A DNA stretch of 34,229 bases from Mycobacterium kyorinense (GTDB lineage Bacteria; Actinomycetota; Actinomycetes; Mycobacteriales; Mycobacteriaceae): positions 1-34,229 of the forward strand of contig NZ_LZKJ01000011.1 of the NCBI RefSeq assembly GCF_001672775.1. Direction: 5' to 3'. The translations under genes were made by a program, and so were the position numbers. Each line of letters starts with the position of its first letter. Position 1 is the first letter of the stretch. Shown here one piece after another: positions 7,589 to 16,043 of this stretch. The notes below the pieces were generated by a model. It was not told the DNA's origin. It was given only the letters and a program-made list of their open reading frames with translations, and ran no database searches.

Positions 7589-9149
7589 CTCCGTTACTGT
7601 CGCGGCAGTCCTGCGGCGCCAAGCGGCGTGCAGGACCGATCACCCGCTGTTGATCTGCGACGACGAACGGATCAGCTACGGCGAGGCCGAGCGATGTTCG
7701 GCCCGACTGGCTCGCGGACTGGTCGCGCTGGGTGCTGGCAAAGGCACACATGTCGGTCTGCTCTATCCCAATGGGCCAGCGTTCCTCGTCGGGATGCTGG
7801 CCGCAGCGCGGATCGGCGCGGTGGTCGTCCCGTTCTCCACGTTCGCCACCGCCGGCGAACTGCGCCGACAATTGGTTGACAGCGATGTCGAGATCCTGCT
7901 CGCCTCGAGGTCTTACCGCTCCCACGACTACCTGCAGCGCCTTGCCGAGGTGGTATCCGACACCGGCGTCGATTCCAACGAACGACTCTTCAGCATCCGC
8001 TCCCCAGCCCTGCGTCATGTGATCATCGATCTCGACCGCGTCCACCGCCTCGCCGAGACCGTTGACGAGCCGCTGTTGAGCGCGCTCGAAGACGATGTCG
8101 ACGGGTCCGACGCGTTGGCGATCATCTATACATCGGGCACGACGAGCGCCCCGAAGGGCGTGCTGCACACCCATGCCGCGCTCCTGCACCATCAGCGGAA
8201 CCTCAATGCCATCCGAGGCCTGACGGCCAGCGATGTCTTGTTCTGCACTTCCCCGTTCTTCTGGATCGGCGGATTCGGGTTCGCGTTGCTTGCCAGCCTG
8301 GCCGCCGGATCGACGCTGGTGTGCTCCAACGCTTCTGAGCCGGCCGCGACACTGGATCTGCTGGAGACCGAACGACCAACCATCACCAACGGTTTCGCCG
8401 CCGCGGTCTCCGACCTGGCGCAGCACCCGAGCTTCAGCCGTCGGAACCTGACATCGATGCGGCGCGGCAACTTGTATCCGATCATGGCTGCGGATGCGCG
8501 ACCGGCCGATCCGGAGTTGCGCCACAACATGCTCGGCCTGACCGAAGGCGGCAGCGTCGTATTGATCAGCGACGACGAAACCGACCAGCCCGAACACCGT
8601 CGTGGTTCGTTCGGCAAACCGGCCCCCGGCTTCGAGACCACGATCATCGATCCCGACAGCGGCACCCCGGTCGAAGACGGCGAACTCGGCGAATTGTGTA
8701 TCCGCGGCGGCTATCTGATGCAGCGGTACTACAAACGCAGCCGAGAAGAGTGCTTCGACGCCGATGGCTGGTTTCACACCGGTGATCTGGTTGCCGCCGA
8801 TCGTGACGGGTTCGTGTACTTCGTGCGGCGCCGCGATTCGATGATCAAGACCGCCGGCGCCAACGTCTCACCCACGGAGGTGGAGAAGGCCATCACCAAA
8901 GTCACCGGGGGCGCGGTAGCCCAGGTATTTGGCATCCCCGATCCCGTGCGCGGACAGGCGGTCGCCGCGGTGGTCGTTCTGGAAACCGGTGAACGGTTCG
9001 ACGAAACCGCCGTCCGCCGCCGACTCAAGGCTGAACTCTCCGCGTACAAGATTCCCACCCGGTTTGCCGTCCTCCAACGCGCCGATGTTCCGCTGCTGTC
9101 CAGTGGCAAGGTCGACATGCGGCAACTGACGAAGATGTTCGATGTCTGA
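7578..9149 (+). CDS. AMP-binding acyl-CoA synthetase (FadD type) 2
   Basis: A 523-residue ANL ligase. ATG at 7578 overlaps the previous gene by 11 bp; GTG at 7572 is an alternative start. Motifs: IIYTSGTTSAPKGVLHTH near residue 180 (Ser where the family usually has Gly), SPFFWIGGFG, NMLGLTEGG near 315, WFHTGDLVAADRDGFVYF near 397, and the catalytic Lys in LLSSGKVDMRQL near the end. It shares the PFFWxGGFG segment with the next gene, so these two are closer to each other than to the first ligase. It probably activates a bulky or branched acid in the pathway; the substrate is not predictable here. Confidence 0.93.
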   Translation: MAGDSVTVAAVLRRQAACRTDHPLLICDDERISYGEAERCSARLARGLVALGAGKGTHVGLLYPNGPAFLVGMLAAARIGAVVVPFSTFATAGELRRQLVDSDVEILLASRSYRSHDYLQRLAEVVSDTGVDSNERLFSIRSPALRHVIIDLDRVHRLAETVDEPLLSALEDDVDGSDALAIIYTSGTTSAPKGVLHTHAALLHHQRNLNAIRGLTASDVLFCTSPFFWIGGFGFALLASLAAGSTLVCSNASEPAATLDLLETERPTITNGFAAAVSDLAQHPSFSRRNLTSMRRGNLYPIMAADARPADPELRHNMLGLTEGGSVVLISDDETDQPEHRRGSFGKPAPGFETTIIDPDSGTPVEDGELGELCIRGGYLMQRYYKRSREECFDADGWFHTGDLVAADRDGFVYFVRRRDSMIKTAGANVSPTEVEKAITKVTGGAVAQVFGIPDPVRGQAVAAVVVLETGERFDETAVRRRLKAELSAYKIPTRFAVLQRADVPLLSSGKVDMRQLTKMFDV

Positions 9150-10737
9150 CGCCACGATCGACCAAGTGCTGCGGGCGCGCGCCACGCAACACGGCGCCAA
9201 GCCGATGGTGATCGACTCCAACTGCCGGCTCAGCTACCACGAACTCGATACCACCACACGCGACTTGGCAGCGGCGTTCATCGAAGCCGGTGTCGGAAAA
9301 GGCAGCCGCGTCGGGTTGATCATGCCCAACAGTGTCGGTTGGGTGCAGATCGCCATGGCGCTGACGCGGATCGGGGCCGTCCTGGTTCCGCTGAGCACGC
9401 TGTTGAAGCCAGCGGAATTGACGGCCCAACTGCGCGTCGCGTCGGTGCAGTTTTTGATCAGTGTGGAGGATTTTCGCGGGCATCGCTACCTCGATGGCCT
9501 GTCGGAGACCAAACTGCCCGCGCTGCGCCAGGTCTGGCGTACCGACCGCCTGCCTGACACCTCTGGGCCTGCCGCGGGCATCGTCGACGCGTTGGCCGAG
9601 ACGGTTACCCCCAGCGACCCAATGGCCATCATGTTCACCTCGGGTAGCAGCGGGCCGCCGAAAGGGGTCGTGCACTCGCACGGCAGCGCGCTGGGCGCTG
9701 TGCAGGCCGGTCTCGCCAGTCGCTGCATCGACTCGAACACCCGGTTATATCTGCCGATGCCGTTCTTCTGGGTTGGCGGATTCGGCGGCGGTGTGCTGTC
9801 GGTGTTGCTGGCCGGTGCGACCTTGGTCACCGAAGACATCCCCCAGCCGCAAACCACGCTGCATCTGCTGGAGCGGGAGCGCGTGACGTTGTTTCGCGGC
9901 TGGCCTGATCAAGCCAAATCGCTGGCGTGCCACGCCGACACCGCCGATCTGACAGCTCTGCGCCCGGGCAGCCTGGAGGCGCTGCTCCCGCGCGAGCAGC
10001 GGAGCGAACCCGGGGCGCGGGCCAACCTATTCGGCATGACCGAGGCGTTCGGCCCCTATTGCGGTTATCCCGCCGATACCGATATGCCCGAATCCGCCTG
10101 GGGCAGCTGCGGTAGGCCATTCCCCGGTATGGAGGTACGGATCACCGATCGGAATACCGGCAATCCCGTCGCCACGGGAACCGTTGGCATGATCGAGATC
10201 CGGGGGCCGCACACGCTGCGGGGTATCTGCCGCCGTAGCCGAGAGGATGTATTCACCGTCGACGGCTTCTACCCCACCGGCGACCTCGGCCACCTCGACG
10301 GAGACGGTTTCCTGTTCTACCACGGCAGATTCGACGACATGTTCAAGGTCAGTGGCGCCACTGTCTATCCCAGCGAGGTCGAGTCGGCGCTGCGGACCAT
10401 CGACGGCATCGTTAATGCCTTTGTCACCAACGTGGCTGGACCTGCCGGCGATCTGGTGGGCGCTGCGGTGGTATGCGAGTCGCCGTTGACGACTGACCAA
10501 TTGCGAGGCTGGGCGCGCAGACTGCTCAGCTCGTTCAAAGTGCCGACGGTGTGGTTGGTGGTCGGCTCGGACGACAACATCCCCCGCGGGCCCACCGGCA
10601 AGGTCGATATCGGCCGGTTGCGGGAGATGTTGGCCGCCCATGCCCCAGCGGCCACACGTCACACCGTCGGGGGTGCGCCGAGGCCCTACATGACATCGAA
10701 GAGAACCGGCAGCGATGTCGGTGAGCGGAAGATCTGA
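9142..10737 (+). CDS. AMP-binding acyl-CoA synthetase (FadD type) 3
   Basis: A 531-residue ANL ligase whose ATG overlaps the previous stop by 8 bp. Motifs: MFTSGSSGPPKGVVHSH near residue 165, PFFWVGGFGGG, NLFGMTEAFG near 295, FYPTGDLGHLDGDGFLFYHGR near 375, and the catalytic Lys in PRGPTGKVDIGRL near 485. It is the last gene of the six-gene operon. The final 52 bp overlap, tail to tail, the 3' end of the P450 gene on the other strand. The last 30 residues after the conserved domain therefore lie over P450 coding sequence and may be a late extension. Confidence 0.93.
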   Translation: MSDATIDQVLRARATQHGAKPMVIDSNCRLSYHELDTTTRDLAAAFIEAGVGKGSRVGLIMPNSVGWVQIAMALTRIGAVLVPLSTLLKPAELTAQLRVASVQFLISVEDFRGHRYLDGLSETKLPALRQVWRTDRLPDTSGPAAGIVDALAETVTPSDPMAIMFTSGSSGPPKGVVHSHGSALGAVQAGLASRCIDSNTRLYLPMPFFWVGGFGGGVLSVLLAGATLVTEDIPQPQTTLHLLERERVTLFRGWPDQAKSLACHADTADLTALRPGSLEALLPREQRSEPGARANLFGMTEAFGPYCGYPADTDMPESAWGSCGRPFPGMEVRITDRNTGNPVATGTVGMIEIRGPHTLRGICRRSREDVFTVDGFYPTGDLGHLDGDGFLFYHGRFDDMFKVSGATVYPSEVESALRTIDGIVNAFVTNVAGPAGDLVGAAVVCESPLTTDQLRGWARRLLSSFKVPTVWLVVGSDDNIPRGPTGKVDIGRLREMLAAHAPAATRHTVGGAPRPYMTSKRTGSDVGERKI

Positions 10738-11900
10738 CCGCGGATATGCGGATCGTCGCCGTCGGGGTCGAGGCGCAGGTTGGGCAGCCGGTCAAGCAGC
10801 AGATTGATCGCGGTCCGCATCTCCATACGGGCCAAATGCATGCCGAGACAGACGTGTACACCATGCCCCCAACCCAGGTGACTTTTTGCCTGCCGCGAGA
10901 TGTCGAATTGGTCGGGCTCCGGATAGCGGTCCTCCTGTCGGTTGGCTGACCCCAGCATCGGCATGACCGATGAGCCGGCCGGGATGAGCACTCCGCCAAG
11001 CTCGGTGTCGCATGTGGCGACCCGCGTGATCGTCAAGAGTGGCGGTTCCCACCTGACACCCTCTTCGATCGCCTGCGGCAGTAGAGACCGATCGGCGCGG
11101 ATCGCATCCAGCTGCGCAGGATCGGATAACAATGCGAGCAGTAGGTTTCCCAGGGCCCGGTACGTCGTCTCGACGCCGGCGGGCAGCAACAGGCGACAGA
11201 ACGAATAGATCTCCTCGTCTGCGAGCTTCTGCCCGTCGATTTCGGCTTGGGCGAGGCCGCTGATCAGATCCTCCTTCGGCTCGGCGCGACGCGCAGCGAG
11301 GATGGGAGCGAAGTAGTCACACAGCGCCGCCGACGCGGCAAGGCCCCGCTCTGGATTCAGAATCCAGCTCAACAGAGAAATCGACCATCGCTGGAACTGC
11401 GGGTAATCCTCTTCTGGAAGTCCCAACAGACCCGCAATGATCTGACTCGGATAGTCAAAGGTGAATTCCTTGACCAGATCGGCCTTGCCGTTCGCCGCGA
11501 ACTTGTCGATGAGGCTATTGGCGACGCGTCCGACCAGCTCATCTTCCCAACGGGCCATTGCCTTTTGAGAGAACGCCTTCGACACCAACGAGCGCAGCCG
11601 GCCGTGCACGGGCTCGTCCATGCCCAGCATCACCCGTTCGCCGAGGACCGGCCCGAAAGCCGCGATGACGCCTGACGACGAGAACGTCTCGTTGTCGCGC
11701 AGCAGCTGTTGGGCTTCCTCATACCGGTACACGATGAAGACTGGCTTGGATTCCTCATGCGGCATCCCGGAGGTGTCCAGGCGCTGAACCGGCTCCTCGC
11801 GGCGCAGCCGCGCAAGCTCCGTATACGGATCGCGTACGTCACCGGAGACCGCGGCGTCGAAGGCACCGAAGTCGTCGAGGTCGTCGAAAAGCTGTTCCAT
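10686..11900 (-). CDS. Cytochrome P450 (1)
   Basis: A 404-residue soluble bacterial-type P450. The start ATG (11900) has AGGAG 7 nt upstream. Visible elements: I-helix oxygen-binding segment LLPAGVETTYRAL near residue 245, ExxR (EEGVRWEPP) near 285, and the heme loop GWGHGVHVCLGMHLARME near 350 with the ligand Cys. The usual Phe at the start of the heme loop (FGxGxHxC) is Trp here. No ferredoxin or reductase gene lies nearby, so electrons must come from elsewhere. It follows the binding-fold protein gene by 32 bp and is presumably co-transcribed from the promoter carrying the 16-bp palindrome at 13091. The substrate is unknown. Confidence 0.95.
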   Translation of the reverse strand: MEQLFDDLDDFGAFDAAVSGDVRDPYTELARLRREEPVQRLDTSGMPHEESKPVFIVYRYEEAQQLLRDNETFSSSGVIAAFGPVLGERVMLGMDEPVHGRLRSLVSKAFSQKAMARWEDELVGRVANSLIDKFAANGKADLVKEFTFDYPSQIIAGLLGLPEEDYPQFQRWSISLLSWILNPERGLAASAALCDYFAPILAARRAEPKEDLISGLAQAEIDGQKLADEEIYSFCRLLLPAGVETTYRALGNLLLALLSDPAQLDAIRADRSLLPQAIEEGVRWEPPLLTITRVATCDTELGGVLIPAGSSVMPMLGSANRQEDRYPEPDQFDISRQAKSHLGWGHGVHVCLGMHLARMEMRTAINLLLDRLPNLRLDPDGDDPHIRGQIFRSPTSLPVLFDVM

Positions 11901-11932
11901 TCCTGCTCCTAAGAAATGCTGTAGTCATCGCG

Positions 11933-13051
11933 TCAACATTCCGCGCCGAAGCGATCGACCAGGTGCGAGTTGACGCCGTCGGCGTCAAGGGTTCGAGCCA
12001 CCAAGTAGCCGGCGCCCATCCATGCTCGACGGGTCCACTTGCCGAAGGAAACTCGCGTACCCGGTGCGCCTGATGCCGCGGGCATCATCTTCACCCGTTC
12101 CAGCGCCTCTTTGACTCCGCGTGGGCTCAGCGGGTGCGCATCTGCGAACGCCCGGACCAAGGTTGCCGCGACGTCGTGGTTGACCACCGATACGCAGTAC
12201 TCGGGGCGGCTGCCGTTGTACTTCTTCGCGTAGCGGTCCAGCCAGGCCTGCCCGATTGGGTTGGTCTCGTCGTACTGGTCGACTCCGACCCAGCCCATGA
12301 ACGCATTCCACATGATCGGGTTGACCCACGCGTTTTGGAACGCCGTGGTGGTGAATCGCGGCGGGTCCCAGCCGACCGCCTCGAGCGCGGGGTTGATGAA
12401 GACGATCCCGAAACCGAACCCGAGGTGCACAATCGCCTGAGCTTTGGCCTCGTGCAAGGTCGACACGGCGGCATTGATATCCTGCGCCGTCTGCGCAATG
12501 CCCGCCTCTGCCACGATGCGAATACCCTTGCGCGCACAGGCGCTTCGAAGGTTCTTCGAATATGACTCGCCAATCAGGTTCTGCTCGACCAGCACACCGA
12601 TTTCGGATATCCCGCGCTTGGCGACCAGATCGACAAGGAAGATCGGTTCGTCGGTCATCGATCCCTGCGGAAAGGCGAATGTCCATTCGCCAAGCCAGTC
12701 GTCGGTTCCAGTGACGCTGATCGCCGGCACCTTGAACCGTTCCTCGATGGCCTCCCGCACGGGCACACAGTTGTCGGTGATGTTCGGACCGAACACAACC
12801 AGGCAGCCTTCGTCCACGAGGTCCCCGTACGCGTCGATCACCGCCTTCACCGATCCCTTGGGCAAACCCTCCACCTCGCGGTAGATCATCTGCACCGGTC
12901 GGTCCATCAAGCCCTGTTCAACCGCCTCCTCGAAGACGAGGTCGAAGCACTGCGTGAACGAGGCCAACAGTTCCTCCGGGAAGCCGGGAGGGAGCGCGAA
13001 GTCCATCAGGTATCCGACCTTGATCGGCTCAGCACTGCTTTCGTAGGACAT
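11933..13051 (-). CDS. Type 1 periplasmic-binding-fold (LivK-like) protein without a signal peptide
   Basis: A 372-residue protein resembling branched-chain amino acid ABC transporter substrate-binding proteins. It opens EPIKVGYLMDFALPPG, followed by the CLVVFGPNITDN and VPAISVTGTDDW segments typical of the two-lobed fold. The start is well set by GTGGAGG before ATG 13051, yet residues 1-25 (MSYESSAEPIKVGYLMDF) contain no charged-hydrophobic-cleavage signal and no lipobox. No permease or ATPase gene is present. It is therefore likely cytoplasmic, perhaps a ligand sensor or carrier for the P450 encoded 32 bp downstream. That role is inference. A 16-bp palindrome lies 39 bp upstream of the start. 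Confidence 0.85.
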   Translation of the reverse strand: MSYESSAEPIKVGYLMDFALPPGFPEELLASFTQCFDLVFEEAVEQGLMDRPVQMIYREVEGLPKGSVKAVIDAYGDLVDEGCLVVFGPNITDNCVPVREAIEERFKVPAISVTGTDDWLGEWTFAFPQGSMTDEPIFLVDLVAKRGISEIGVLVEQNLIGESYSKNLRSACARKGIRIVAEAGIAQTAQDINAAVSTLHEAKAQAIVHLGFGFGIVFINPALEAVGWDPPRFTTTAFQNAWVNPIMWNAFMGWVGVDQYDETNPIGQAWLDRYAKKYNGSRPEYCVSVVNHDVAATLVRAFADAHPLSPRGVKEALERVKMMPAASGAPGTRVSFGKWTRRAWMGAGYLVARTLDADGVNSHLVDRFGAEC

Positions 13052-13090
13052 GTGGCCTCCACGGGACGGATCGAACGCAAATAGTCTGAC

Positions 13091-13106
13091 GACCTAATAT
13101 TTGTTC
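13091..13106. promoter_or_regulatory. 16-bp palindrome, site A (binding protein/P450 operon)
   Basis: GACCTAATATTTGTTC on the plus strand. It matches 14 of 16 positions of the ideal palindrome GACCAAATATTTGGTC and is exactly the reverse complement of site C at 26150. It lies 39 bp upstream of the binding-fold gene's ATG. Confidence 0.7.
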
Positions 13107-13134
13107 AGACATTAGCGACGGCTGGGTGTACCCG

Positions 13135-13986
13135 TCAATCACCTGTTCGGGCCGAAGCACCCAGGTATAGCTCGATCATTTCGTGGAGCGCGCGACTTAC
13201 CGATGCCTCATCGGTCAGCGGGCCCGCGATCGCCGCGTTAGCCGCCTCCACCATGGTCAGGCCCTCGGTGACCAGCCGGCCCGCTGCTATGAGAACCCGC
13301 GTCGACGCGACCTCGCGCAGGCCGCCGGTCTCCAGACGCCGTATTGCCTGGCCCAGGCGAACCAGTTCGGCAGCTGTGGCGCCGTTCACGCCGGCCTCAT
13401 GGGCGACAATCGTCTCCTCGACTTCAGGGCTGGGGAAGCCGAACTCGATGGCTGTCATGCGTTGGCGGGTGGAGTCTTTGAGATCTTTCAGCACACTCTG
13501 GTAGCCGGGGTTGTACGACACCACCAAACCGAAACCCGGTGCGGCGTCCAGCGTTACGCCCAGGCGTTCAATGGGTAGCTGGCGGCGGTAATCGGCCAAC
13601 GGGTGTAGTACGACGGTCGTGTCCTGACGTGCTTCCACCACCTCGTCGAGGTAGCAGATCGCGCCTTCGCGCACAGCGCGGGTCAATGGCCCGTCAACCC
13701 ACACCGTCTCGTCACCGCGCAAAAGATATCTGCCGACGAGGTCCGCGGTGGTGAGGTCGTCATGACAGGCGACGGTGATCAGCGGACGGCCGAGGTCGTG
13801 CGCCATCGCCTCGACGAACCGGGTCTTGCCGCAGCCGGTCGGACCTTTCAGAACGATGGACAGGCCTTGGCGATACGCCGCCTTGAAGACGGCCTCTTCG
13901 TTGCCTACCGGCGTGTAGTACGGACGCGGCACTTCGCCCTGTGCCACCGTGCCGTTGTAGGCCGTGAGCCGGGACTCGTTAACCAT
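13135..13986 (-). CDS. CbbQ/NirQ/NorQ-family AAA+ ATPase
   Basis: A 283-residue MoxR-class AAA+ protein. ATG 13986 is preferred over a TTG two codons upstream because GAGGGG lies 8 nt before it. Walker A is GPTGCGKT at residues 48-55 and Walker B is ICYLDEV near 108. The segments LTTADLVGRYLL, SYNPGYQ and LKDSTRQR are characteristic of the CbbQ/NirQ/NorQ branch. Known members work with a VWA-domain partner to remodel or activate metalloenzymes (Rubisco activation by CbbQ-CbbO, NO reductase assembly by NorQ-NorD). The VWA partner here is the next gene upstream (14125-15813). No Rubisco or NO reductase gene is in the window, so the client is unknown. A weaker palindrome (14089) lies 102 bp upstream. 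Confidence 0.93.
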   Translation of the reverse strand: MVNESRLTAYNGTVAQGEVPRPYYTPVGNEEAVFKAAYRQGLSIVLKGPTGCGKTRFVEAMAHDLGRPLITVACHDDLTTADLVGRYLLRGDETVWVDGPLTRAVREGAICYLDEVVEARQDTTVVLHPLADYRRQLPIERLGVTLDAAPGFGLVVSYNPGYQSVLKDLKDSTRQRMTAIEFGFPSPEVEETIVAHEAGVNGATAAELVRLGQAIRRLETGGLREVASTRVLIAAGRLVTEGLTMVEAANAAIAGPLTDEASVSRALHEMIELYLGASARTGD

Positions 13987-14088
13987 TGTCAAAACCCCTC
14001 GCGGTCAACGGTCCTCGCCTGGCCGGTGGACAACTCATGGCTTCCCTTCCATCGCCCCCACTCGCTGCGCCCAATCGAGCCTAGCGTG

Positions 14089-14104
14089 GAACAGATGTTT
14101 GTTT
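14089..14104. promoter_or_regulatory. 16-bp palindrome, site D (CbbQ promoter), degenerate
   Basis: GAACAGATGTTTGTTT matches 11 of 16 positions of the ideal palindrome and closely follows site E (GAACAGATATTTGGTC on the minus strand). It sits in the 138-bp gap between the NorD-like stop and the CbbQ start. It is the weakest member of the set. Confidence 0.45.
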
Positions 14105-14124
14105 CAAGCCGTGGCCGGGCCGGG

Positions 14125-15813
14125 TCATGACACACGTCGACGAACCTCCGCGGAGTGCAAAGCCGAGCGAAACAGCGGTCCGATCACGCCGGTGAGCTGG
14201 TCAGGCCGGGCGATGCTGGCATGCGCAGCGCTGCCGAAGACGCTGCGCAGCGACGCCACGTCCGTGCTTGCGCCGACGGTCAGGCACACACACCCCGTCC
14301 CACGACGGCGAGCCTCTGTCAACGCGCGGCGGGCGTCGGCGGCGCCGTAGGCTCGCTCGTAGCCGTGGTCATAGGCCAGTCCGTCGGAGAACACCACCAA
14401 CAACCGTCGAGAGGTTCCGCCGCGGGCCTCCAGCACTGCCGATCCATGACGGATCGCGGCACCCAGCCGCGAGTAGGCGCCGGGCTCCAGGCTGTTCAAC
14501 CTCCTGAAGACCCGGGTATCGAGATGGTCGTTGAATCGCTTCAACGGGACCATGTGCACAGCGCCACGGCCCTGCGAATAGTAGGCATACAGTGACACTC
14601 GGTCGCCCAGATCATGCAGTGCGACAGTGAGATTGGCCGCCGCGGTGCGCTGCTGCTGGTGCACGGTTCGGCCGATGGTGCCGGGTTCGGCCGTCGAGCC
14701 CGACACATCGAGCAAAAGCAGGACCGACAGGTCACGTCGTCGACGCAGGCTATCCAGGTAGACCGCCTCGTCGGGCACCGAGCCGGCCAGGATCTCCACC
14801 CGGGTCTCCACGGCGGCGTCGATATCGATGTCGTCGCCCTGTGATTGACGGTGGCGGCGATGAAGGCCCATCCCCAAACGCGCGAGGGGCCGTCGCAGCG
14901 CAATGGTTTCCTCGATGAACTGGGGGGCCCAGGCCTTCACGCGCGCCGCAGTCTCGTGCACCGTGCACCAGTCGGGACGGTAACTCTTGCGATTGACGTC
15001 CCATTCCGGGTATTTCACGCCGTCGGACGCCACATCGGCGACGTCCTCGGCAGGCACGGACGCGGACGACGACACGGCATACGCACCGCGGTTGGCCGAG
15101 TTGGTGCGGTGGGTTGGGGTGTCGGCGCCGGGCGGCCCGCCACCACTGCCGCCAGGCCGGCGCGCCGAGGACAGCAACTTCTTCAACCACTTGCCGATGA
15201 ATCCGCCTCCACCAACAGGACTGGTGAAAAACTCAGGCTCGTCGGCGTTCATTACCTCGCCGTCGTCGAGCTCCTCGAGTTCCTGTGCGGTGGTGTCGCG
15301 TCGAGGTACGTGTCCCGGGCCGTCGTGGTCGACCTGTTTGCCGGCTCGCTTGACCGCGGACAACACTTTCTTGGGCCGGATGACGCCGAAGCTTGCCGGC
15401 GCATCATCGAGTGCGGTCCGGCCCGATGCAATGGCAAATGACGTCGCGGCCGAATCGCTGTGGGATGCGAGATCCGGGTTGATTAGCGCGGTCAACGGAC
15501 TCGGCAGCAGGTCGGCGTTGGCCGCCAGGGCGCGATGCCCCTCGATGGCCAGGTAGCGCGCGGCCAGGCGAGACCGGGACAGTGAGCGCACGATGTCGGG
15601 GTCGAGACTGCCGGCCGCGATCAATGACGCGTGCACGGCCACCGACTCCACCATCGTGCGGAAGGTGGCAGTGGGATCGATGAAAATGGTGTGACCGTCG
15701 GTCCACGCGGGCTCACCTGAACTGAGCGGCGCCACCGCGAGCGGCCGGCCCGCGAGCGCCGAGCCCAGCGTGCCCAGTACCTGCAGATGGTCGCTCTCAG
15801 CGTCGTCGCCCAC
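14125..15813 (-). CDS. NorD/CbbO-type VWA-domain protein
   Basis: A 562-residue partner protein for the AAA+ ATPase. GTG 15813 is chosen because GGAGG lies about 7 nt upstream; a longer reading to 15927 would run through the operator at 15842. The N-terminal half is helical and the middle is a low-complexity Gly/Pro/Ser-rich linker (near residues 210-250). The C-terminal von Willebrand A domain (about 365-560) has an intact MIDAS motif, LLLLDVSGSTAEPG, plus LVVFSDG. Known NorD and CbbO proteins use this domain to bring the cognate ATPase to its metalloenzyme client. The ATPase gene follows after 138 bp and seems to have its own operator. Confidence 0.9.
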   Translation of the reverse strand: MGDDAESDHLQVLGTLGSALAGRPLAVAPLSSGEPAWTDGHTIFIDPTATFRTMVESVAVHASLIAAGSLDPDIVRSLSRSRLAARYLAIEGHRALAANADLLPSPLTALINPDLASHSDSAATSFAIASGRTALDDAPASFGVIRPKKVLSAVKRAGKQVDHDGPGHVPRRDTTAQELEELDDGEVMNADEPEFFTSPVGGGGFIGKWLKKLLSSARRPGGSGGGPPGADTPTHRTNSANRGAYAVSSSASVPAEDVADVASDGVKYPEWDVNRKSYRPDWCTVHETAARVKAWAPQFIEETIALRRPLARLGMGLHRRHRQSQGDDIDIDAAVETRVEILAGSVPDEAVYLDSLRRRRDLSVLLLLDVSGSTAEPGTIGRTVHQQQRTAAANLTVALHDLGDRVSLYAYYSQGRGAVHMVPLKRFNDHLDTRVFRRLNSLEPGAYSRLGAAIRHGSAVLEARGGTSRRLLVVFSDGLAYDHGYERAYGAADARRALTEARRRGTGCVCLTVGASTDVASLRSVFGSAAHASIARPDQLTGVIGPLFRSALHSAEVRRRVS

Positions 15814-15841
15814 GCAGCCACCTCCACTCTTCGGTCTAGTT

Positions 15842-15857
15842 GACCAAATATCTGTTC
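15842..15857. promoter_or_regulatory. 16-bp palindrome, site E (NorD-like promoter)
   Basis: GACCAAATATCTGTTC on the plus strand, 14 of 16 matches to the ideal palindrome. It lies 28 bp upstream of the GTG start of the VWA gene, and 51 bp upstream of a small plus-strand reading frame at 15909. Confidence 0.7.
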
Positions 15858-15908
15858 CACCGTAAAGTCGCACCAGACTGGAGTCAATCGGAGGCGCACC
15901 TCGACCAG

Positions 15909-16043
15909 ATGTCATCCACCGAGACATTCATCGTGCCCGCCTCTATCGTCGACGAGGTGCTCGACGTGTGCGACAGACGAGGCATCAGCGCCATGCCGGA
16001 TAACGCGGACATCGTCTTTCCTGAACCAGAGCGGCGCCCATGA
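15909..16043 (+). CDS. Small unidentified reading frame (44 aa), possibly a gene remnant
   Basis: ATG 15909 has GGAGG at 15891-15895, a long 13 nt spacing. The product begins MSSTETFIVPASIVDEVLD and ends in PEPERRP. The first 30 codons favour G or C in the third position, as real genes here do; the last ten do not. The 3' part runs antisense to the SDR remnant. It could be a genuine small protein expressed divergently from the VWA gene, or the stump of a gene lost when the neighbouring SDR decayed. I do not recognise a domain. Confidence 0.3.
   Translation: MSSTETFIVPASIVDEVLDVCDRRGISAMPDNADIVFPEPERRP

Noticed and set aside
7545..8777. 410-codon minus-strand frame
   Set aside because: Antisense to the second acyl-CoA synthetase, whose adenylation motifs are intact.
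15814..15927. N-terminal extension of the NorD-like gene to 15927
   Set aside because: It would run through the palindrome at 15842, while GGAGG directly precedes GTG 15813.
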